Shown here: positions 1 through 4,064 of the stretch, in pieces | How positions within the stretch are numbered: the first letter of the stretch is position 1 | How the letters are laid out: every line of letters begins with the position of its first letter | The notes under the pieces: model-generated | What the model was told of the DNA's origin: nothing | Seen by the model: the letters and a program-made list of their open reading frames with translations, nothing else | Database searches by the model: none | Translations under genes and position numbers: made by a program | Assembly: GCA_903912435.1 (NCBI GenBank) | Contig: CAIWHI010000586.1 | Location: forward strand, 1 to 6,783 | Length of the DNA: 6,783 bases | Reading direction: 5' to 3' | From: an uncultured Bacteroidota bacterium | GTDB taxonomy: Bacteria; Bacteroidota; Bacteroidia; Chitinophagales; Chitinophagaceae

Positions 1-2
1 GA

Positions 3-221
3 GCAATTTCAATTAGTTATAATCTCTTAGAAACCCAACGTGTAACTCTTGAAATTTACAGCATAGAAGGAAGGCTTATTGCTAATCCACTTAATAATAT
101 AATGCAGGCCATAGGTATCCATAATTTGGATTGTTCAATTAATGTTCCGGGAATCTATATAATTAAATTCATTTCTTCCAGTGGCAACACTACCTCAAGA
201 TTTGTTGTTAATGGCAGGTAA
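3..221 (+). CDS. C-terminal part of a T9SS-exported protein (5' end outside window)
   Basis: An open frame runs from the left edge and ends at TAA 219-221, giving the last 72 residues of a protein whose start and main domain lie outside the window. What is visible fits a type A T9SS sorting domain. A strand containing LEIYSIEGRLI (about residues 17-27 of the fragment) is the usual 'v-y-d-x-x-G-r-x-v' strand. It is followed by NVPGIYIIKF and ends with TSRFVVNGR, the usual final beta strand with a basic end. Such domains are recognised by the T9SS after Sec export and are normally removed while the protein is released or anchored to the surface. The FYPNP-like opening of the domain is not in the window. 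The function of the mature protein cannot be inferred. No terminator with a T-run follows directly; the small hairpin 256-269 is weak. Confidence 0.8.
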   Translation, partial: AISISYNLLETQRVTLEIYSIEGRLIANPLNNIMQAIGIHNLDCSINVPGIYIIKFISSSGNTTSRFVVNGR

Positions 222-713
222 TTGATGGAATTTAAGGAAATTATATTTGGATGAAATTGCATTGGCAATGATCCCTACTTAATATTTGCATTTATATCCT
301 AAAGAAGCCATTCTACTACCGTTTCTAATTACTAAAGCAAAAATTTTAGCCATCAAATGCTCGGCCCTCCCTAGGGACGATTGAGTTATAGGATATGAGA
401 AAATGTTGTTATATTAAATTTGGCCATTATTATATCCGCTATTCCTATGTCATAAAGTTAAGGGTTTACTAATAAAACAAAATACTTTAGTGTAACCTCA
501 AGTCGATGGGAGTACTGAAAGGGCAATAAAATATAGCCCATAGCATTGCAATGGGAGGTAGTAATGGCTAGCTTGTTAAGCCTTGAAGGTTAAAATACTA
601 ATATATTAGGTGGCAATTGTAGGATAAAATAAATTTGGAAAAGCCCAAAAACCTTTATTTAATCATCGTTCTTTAATGCCATACCCACTCTTCTTTCATT
701 TATAATACCAAAC
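222..713. other. Gene-free intergenic stretch with a possible structured segment
   Basis: No frame here is long or protein-like; stops are frequent on both strands. Visible items are as follows. A small hairpin at 256-269 (ATTGC/GCAAT) lies just after the partial gene. A perfect 10-bp palindrome TCCCTAGGGA sits at 368-377. TAAATTTG occurs at 415-422 and again at 630-637; both match the -7 element TAnnTTTG but neither has a TTG at a sensible distance upstream. A cluster of short complementary segments occupies about 506-595. The stretch could be the 3' untranslated tail of the left-hand gene, a small RNA, or decayed sequence. None of these can be chosen from sequence alone. Confidence 0.5.
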
Positions 714-746
714 AAAAAAAGTTGCCACAATTGTGACAACTTTTTT
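714..746 (-). terminator. Rho-independent terminator of the minus-strand operon
   Basis: Arms GTTG 721-724 and CAAC 737-740, with inner CAC/GTG around an AATT loop, form an 8-bp stem. It is flanked by seven A (714-720) and six T (741-746), so a U-tract follows the stem on either strand. Read on the minus strand, the one non-Watson-Crick position (725/736) becomes a U-G wobble. Read on the plus strand it is a C-A mismatch. The hairpin is therefore better formed in minus-strand RNA, ending about 22 bases after the stop codon at 768. It may also stop weak plus-strand transcription arriving from the left. Confidence 0.85.
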
Positions 747-767
747 CAAGGTGAAGTTGGAGTGTTT

Positions 768-1424
768 TTAATTACAAGTAGCTACATGACCAAATTCATA
801 AATGAAAAGGGTCTGTGCAATGTTTGATAGATCACCACTTTCGCTGCCATTATTATTTACTGCATTCAGTACGCCATAAATTACCACTGCACCGGTTCCC
901 GCTGCTGGTGCTGTCCATGGAATAGATTCAACATAGGTAGTTCCAGTGCCACCTGTACCTGTAGTTGCTGTTATAGCTGCACTTTGTTCTACTATACTGG
1001 TTGGGAAAGTTCCGGTTGAAATCCTTGTTGAAGCTGGTAAGGTGCCCCATGTACCTGCATTAACACATGATGGTGAACCTGCTGTATTTGCTCCACCGGC
1101 ATTGTTTGAGTTTGCCGCTACACATGATACCTGGAATCCAAATTTTGGAAGTGTAGCTGTAGAGTTATTTGTTCCTGAAATTTTGATTGTGTAGGAGGCT
1201 CCCGGATGGTAGTTGGTAACTGGGATACCAGCCGAATCAAGTTCTACAAATACAGCAATACTTGATGATACACTATGGCAGGAACAACCGCCATTTGCAC
1301 CTGTACCTCCACCGCTTGCACCTGTTGCATCATGACCGGCACGGCCATAACCGCTTGCATTACTTGCTAATATAATGTAGGCTAAACAACCTACTAATGT
1401 CGTGAGTATAATATTCTTTTTCAT
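768..1424 (-). CDS. Secreted Reeler-like / 'choice-of-anchor V'-type protein with CSCH motif
   Basis: The 218-residue product starts with MKKN and a hydrophobic stretch (residues 5-21), a Sec signal peptide probably cut near ASNASG (20-25). Next comes a Gly-rich segment GHDATGASGGG leading to CSCH at 47-50. A beta-sandwich-like region (56-210) contains YHPGASYTIKISG, KFGFQVSCV, a PWTAPAAGTGAVVIYG strand and NGSESGD. This order resembles the Bacteroidota family annotated as choice-of-anchor V or Reelin-like, in which a CxxCH motif precedes the sandwich. Here one spacer residue is missing, so standard covalent haem attachment is doubtful. There is no T9SS tail; the protein ends FGHVATCN, with other Cys at 101, 120 and 217 that could form disulfides. 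It is second in an operon, 29 bases after the gene at 1454-2347. The start has an A-rich leader and no Shine-Dalgarno. The family call rests on pattern recall; the ligand and function are unknown. Confidence 0.7.
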   Translation of the reverse strand: MKKNIILTTLVGCLAYIILASNASGYGRAGHDATGASGGGTGANGGCSCHSVSSSIAVFVELDSAGIPVTNYHPGASYTIKISGTNNSTATLPKFGFQVSCVAANSNNAGGANTAGSPSCVNAGTWGTLPASTRISTGTFPTSIVEQSAAITATTGTGGTGTTYVESIPWTAPAAGTGAVVIYGVLNAVNNNGSESGDLSNIAQTLFIYEFGHVATCN

Positions 1425-1453
1425 ACAATTGTTTTTTTGAGTTTGAAATGAGT

Positions 1454-2347
1454 TTATTTTTCAATGTTTATCCTGAAAGTAGTATTGATATCATCAGAAA
1501 TCAGGCGACCGAAATAGGTGCCATTATTAAGGTCCAGAATGATATTAGTTTGTTGACCTGCAAACGTGATTTCCTGTTGTGCAACTGTTCTTCCTGCTAC
1601 GTCTATTACTATCAATTGAGCACTTTTGCCAAAAAGGTTATTATTTTTTGAATCGATAGTCAAAGCACCATTTGAAGGATTAGGATAGAAATTAAAATCA
1701 TCGGTATTGTTAGTAAGGTTGTTGATACTTGTTGTACCGCCTCTCCTGAACCTGAATTGCATATCCAGTGTAACGTCAGAACTGTTTACTGCTCTTTGAT
1801 GCATTTCTACAGCAATAGTGTTATTGCCTGCTACCCAATAAGTCATTGGAATAACCGTATGAACCTGTGTAGTTTCTGCAGCACCTGTAATATTAGCTGT
1901 TGAAACTGTAGTATAAGTCCAACTTGTAGGCATGCCATTATTCCACACCTGATTGCCATTTACATATACTACTCCACCATCATCCATAAGGGCATCAATA
2001 GCAACTTCGCTATATGGGGTAAGGCTAGGTACATTTATTGTCTGGCGAAAATAGTTGGTAATATTTTTTGTTGCGCAGGTTGGCGAACAAATATTGTCGT
2101 TCGTGCAACCAGACCTGATACAAGTAACAATCCATGTATCACCATAGCCAATAGGTGAGGGCCCGCAAGACCATGTGCCATCAGCAAAAGTTGGTGATTT
2201 CCAGCTTGTTGCACCCTGGTCTGAGCCATCATCTAGGTATCTCCAGTTCGATCCGAAATGGGATAACGTGTCATAAGTTTGTCCTTTAGCTGAGATATTC
2301 AGCAAAATCATTGGGATAATGCAAAGGAGTAAAAATTTCTTTTTCAT
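1454..2347 (-). CDS. T9SS-secreted beta-sandwich (galactose-binding-like) protein
   Basis: The 297-residue product has a signal peptide (MKKKF then a hydrophobic core to about 18; likely cut near SAKG-QTY, 19-25). One beta-sandwich domain covers about 33-200, with the hallmark order NWRYLDDGSDQG, PIGYGD, NYFRQTINV, DALMDDGGVVYVNG, then NNTIAVEMHQ and SSDVTLDMQF. This resembles the jelly-roll carbohydrate-binding-like domain often fused to phosphoesterases or lamin-tail proteins, but no catalytic domain is present. A Cys-rich loop (C61, 76, 81, 87, 91) interrupts the sandwich before NYFRQ. The C-terminus (about 216-297; FNFYPNPSNG, IVIDVAGRTV, NGTYFGRLI, FRINIEK) is a type A T9SS sorting domain. 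The gene is first in a minus-strand operon and has a good TAnnTTTG promoter 19 bases upstream of the ATG. Surface adhesion or glycan binding is plausible but inferred. Confidence 0.8.
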   Translation of the reverse strand: MKKKFLLLCIIPMILLNISAKGQTYDTLSHFGSNWRYLDDGSDQGATSWKSPTFADGTWSCGPSPIGYGDTWIVTCIRSGCTNDNICSPTCATKNITNYFRQTINVPSLTPYSEVAIDALMDDGGVVYVNGNQVWNNGMPTSWTYTTVSTANITGAAETTQVHTVIPMTYWVAGNNTIAVEMHQRAVNSSDVTLDMQFRFRRGGTTSINNLTNNTDDFNFYPNPSNGALTIDSKNNNLFGKSAQLIVIDVAGRTVAQQEITFAGQQTNIILDLNNGTYFGRLISDDINTTFRINIEK

Positions 2348-2366
2348 AATTTGAATTTTGTTTGCC

Positions 2367-2374
2367 CAAAAGTA
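2367..2374 (-). promoter_or_regulatory. Bacteroidota -7 promoter element (TACTTTTG)
   Basis: On the minus strand this reads TACTTTTG, an exact match to TAnnTTTG, the -7 box of Bacteroidota housekeeping promoters. It lies 19 bases before the ATG of the 1454-2347 gene, implying a leader of only about a dozen bases. No TTG is seen where the -33 box should be. That position is instead occupied by the nearest of three phased direct repeats, which suggests a promoter that depends on an activator. No start-site data are available. Confidence 0.55.
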
Positions 2375-2389
2375 TACAGGGCATATTTT

Positions 2390-2442
2390 CTTAACGTTAC
2401 GTTGAAGTTGCCCTAAGGTTACAAGAAAATTAAACTAACGTT
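2390..2442 (-). promoter_or_regulatory. Three phased 9-bp direct repeats, candidate LytTR-type operator
   Basis: On the minus strand the sites read AACGTTAAG (2390-2398), AACCTTAGG (2412-2420) and AACGTTAGT (2434-2442). Starts are exactly 22 bp apart with 13-bp spacers of unrelated sequence. The shared core is GTAAC(G/C)TTA(A/G). The published binding pattern for LytTR-domain regulators, as recalled, is paired 9-bp direct repeats of form [TA][AC][CA]GTTN[AG][TG] with 12-13 bp between them. The outer two sites fit at all nine positions and the middle one at eight. The array ends 15 bp upstream of the TACTTTTG box. The regulator itself is not in the window. Spacing and repetition are seen directly; the family assignment is inference. 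The two outer cores TAACGTTA are also palindromic, so a dimeric regulator of another family remains possible. Confidence 0.6.
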
Positions 2443-2469
2443 ACGAATGCTGTATGTGTGTATTTATCG

Positions 2470-2490
2470 GTTAATGGTTCTGACCATAAC
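2470..2490. repeat. Short inverted repeat in the divergent intergenic region
   Basis: GTT-A-ATGGT (2470-2478), loop TCTG (2479-2482) and ACCATAAC (2483-2490) form an 8-bp inverted repeat with a single bulged A at 2473. It lies between the phased repeat array and the likely promoter of the plus-strand operon. It has no T-run, so it is not a terminator. It could be an operator half-site pair, or it may be chance in AT-rich DNA. Confidence 0.4.
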
Positions 2491-2534
2491 AATATGATAA
2501 TGTTGCAATGCAGGTCATTTCTATCTCTATGAAC

Positions 2535-2542
2535 TAATTTTG
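2535..2542 (+). promoter_or_regulatory. Possible -7 element (TAATTTTG) for the porin operon
   Basis: TAATTTTG matches TAnnTTTG exactly and is oriented toward the porin gene, whose ATG is 177 bases downstream. No TTG lies at the usual distance upstream; the nearest, at 2503-2505, is about ten bases too far. If used, it would give a leader of about 170 bases containing the hairpin at 2578-2610. A six-base match can arise by chance in this AT-rich DNA, so the call is weak. Confidence 0.3.
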
Positions 2543-2577
2543 CTTGGTGATATGGCAATTTTATATATCAATATAAG

Positions 2578-2610
2578 TCTTGAATTTGAGTTGATAGGCA
2601 AATTTCAAGA
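2578..2610 (+). repeat. Inverted repeat / candidate leader hairpin upstream of the porin gene
   Basis: TCTTGAATTTG (2578-2588) and CAAATTTCAAGA (2599-2610) are complementary over 11 pairs with one extra T in the right arm, around a 10-base loop. The structure lies about 108 bases before the porin ATG. No T-run follows on either strand, so it is not a standard terminator. It could be an mRNA-stabilising or regulatory leader structure, or a protein-binding site. Confidence 0.45.
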
Positions 2611-2718
2611 AGTGGATTAAGAAATAAAATAGACAATAAAACACCATCCTATTAATTTTCAATAAAAGGCCACTCAATACTAAAAAACATTTTTACAAAT
2701 AAATAAAACAAACACGCG

Positions 2719-4050
2719 ATGGGAAATAAAGGTTTTACCAGGAATAGGATTTTCAAAAACAATCTAATTTTATTAGTAGCCCTGATTTCAATGGCACAAT
2801 TTTCTTTTGCCCAGAAACAGGATTCTGTAACTGAGTTCAAACCACAAGGCAAACTTTGGGGGCTCACTTTCGGTGATTATGCCTATAAGGCTAAGAATGA
2901 TACAGTAGGTGATGGCTTGGGAAGGGGTAGCAACCAATACAGTAAGATGCCAGAGAATGCTAAGTTCTTCCAGTTCAGAAGGGTTTACCTTGGATATAAC
3001 TATGATATGCTTCCAAATCTTTCAGCCGAATTTTTATTGGCAGCAGAAGACGAATATTATCCAGGTTCAATCGGCAACCAGAGTTCTACCGGCGATGTAT
3101 TGACCAATAATAAATTTGCCCCTTACCTTAAATTGGCTAATATCAGGTGGAAGAATATATTTAAAGGCACCGACCTTGTGATGGGCGAGATGTCTACACC
3201 TTCTTTCTCCATGTCATCGGAGCCTGTATGGGGCTATCGCTCTGTTGAAAGAACTGTTGCTGATATGCAAAGGACATTTTCTTTCGACCAGGGCGCGGCT
3301 TTACAAGGTCATTATAATACTAAAAATGGCAAAACAAGTTATGGCTACAATTTTATGGTAGGCAATGGGAATGCTTCCAAAGCTGAAAATGATCTGTTCC
3401 CATGGTTTTATGCTGATGTTTGGGCTAAATTCTTCGACAAAAAATTGATTGTTGACATATATAATGACTATACAAAAATTGACTGGAATACTGCAAATGA
3501 TACTAATACCGATGTATATCACCACGACAGAAGAATGACCAAATTGTTTGTAGCTTATACAGTGCCAAAGTTCACTGTAGGAGCTGAGGTATTCAGTAAT
3601 ACACTTATGGGTGATGTTACAGCATACGCAATTGTAAACGGGGTTAATAAAACCTACTACCGTACCACAGTTGCTACCTCCTTTTCATTATTTGCAAGGG
3701 GTAGGGTTTACAAAGACAAGCTAGGTTTCTTTGCCCGCTACGATAATTACAACCCTGGGAATAATATAAAAGATGTTACGGGAATACCCAATGTTATTTC
3801 TTACAACCAGGCACCAACATCTACTTATGACCCTACCAACAAGGAGCAATTGGTGATACTTGGTTTTGATTATACTCCAATGCCTAATTTTCACCTTATG
3901 CCTAATTTCTACATGAATACCTATAATACTACCTTGTCAGCCAAAGATTATGGACTTAACCCTAAGGCTAGTAGTGTAGCAGGTGCTGATATAGTTTACA
4001 GAATTACCTTGTATTATATTTTCGGGAAAAAAGACCCGGTAAGGTATTAA
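2719..4050 (+). CDS. Outer-membrane beta-barrel, porin-like protein
   Basis: The 443-residue product has a basic n-region and a hydrophobic core, with probable signal cleavage after FSFA (residue 31, before QKQDS). The mature part has the alternating, aromatic-rich strands and polar loops of an outer-membrane barrel. Examples are KLWGLTFGDYAYK (45-57), FQFRRVYLGYNY (84-95), then LPNLSAEF, LGFFARYDNYNP and LVILGFDYTP. The last strand RITLYYIF is followed by GKKDPVRY, so the barrel strand is not quite terminal. The length suits a 14-18-strand porin. The layout recalls phosphate-selective porin O/P-like or other Bacteroidota porins, but substrate specificity cannot be read. There is no TonB box or plug domain, so it is not a SusC-type receptor. 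It begins the plus-strand operon, 14 bases before the NHL gene. The start is chosen for its intact signal peptide; the leader is A-rich without Shine-Dalgarno. Confidence 0.7.
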   Translation: MGNKGFTRNRIFKNNLILLVALISMAQFSFAQKQDSVTEFKPQGKLWGLTFGDYAYKAKNDTVGDGLGRGSNQYSKMPENAKFFQFRRVYLGYNYDMLPNLSAEFLLAAEDEYYPGSIGNQSSTGDVLTNNKFAPYLKLANIRWKNIFKGTDLVMGEMSTPSFSMSSEPVWGYRSVERTVADMQRTFSFDQGAALQGHYNTKNGKTSYGYNFMVGNGNASKAENDLFPWFYADVWAKFFDKKLIVDIYNDYTKIDWNTANDTNTDVYHHDRRMTKLFVAYTVPKFTVGAEVFSNTLMGDVTAYAIVNGVNKTYYRTTVATSFSLFARGRVYKDKLGFFARYDNYNPGNNIKDVTGIPNVISYNQAPTSTYDPTNKEQLVILGFDYTPMPNFHLMPNFYMNTYNTTLSAKDYGLNPKASSVAGADIVYRITLYYIFGKKDPVRY

Positions 4051-4064
4051 TTAAGTATTTCACA

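Noticed and set aside
368..377. Perfect 10-bp palindrome TCCCTAGGGA as an operator
   Set aside because: It is a single copy with no promoter or gene start nearby on either strand, so there is nothing it could be shown to control.
415..422. TAAATTTG (also at 630-637) as promoters
   Set aside because: The -7 box matches, but no TTG lies at the expected upstream distance and no gene follows; six fixed bases are expected by chance in AT-rich DNA.
946..1194. 82-codon plus-strand frame rich in Pro, Val and Ala
   Set aside because: It is antisense to the Reeler-like gene; its composition reflects the Thr/Gly-rich sense strand.
1448..1651. 67-codon plus-strand frame starting MSLFFNVYPESS
   Set aside because: It lies antisense to the T9SS tail of the 1454-2347 gene, has no signal or domain pattern, and merely mirrors the conserved coding strand.
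2652..2867. 71-codon minus-strand frame overlapping the porin start
   Set aside because: It is antisense to the porin signal peptide region and its leader; no family features, and no promoter element was identified for it.
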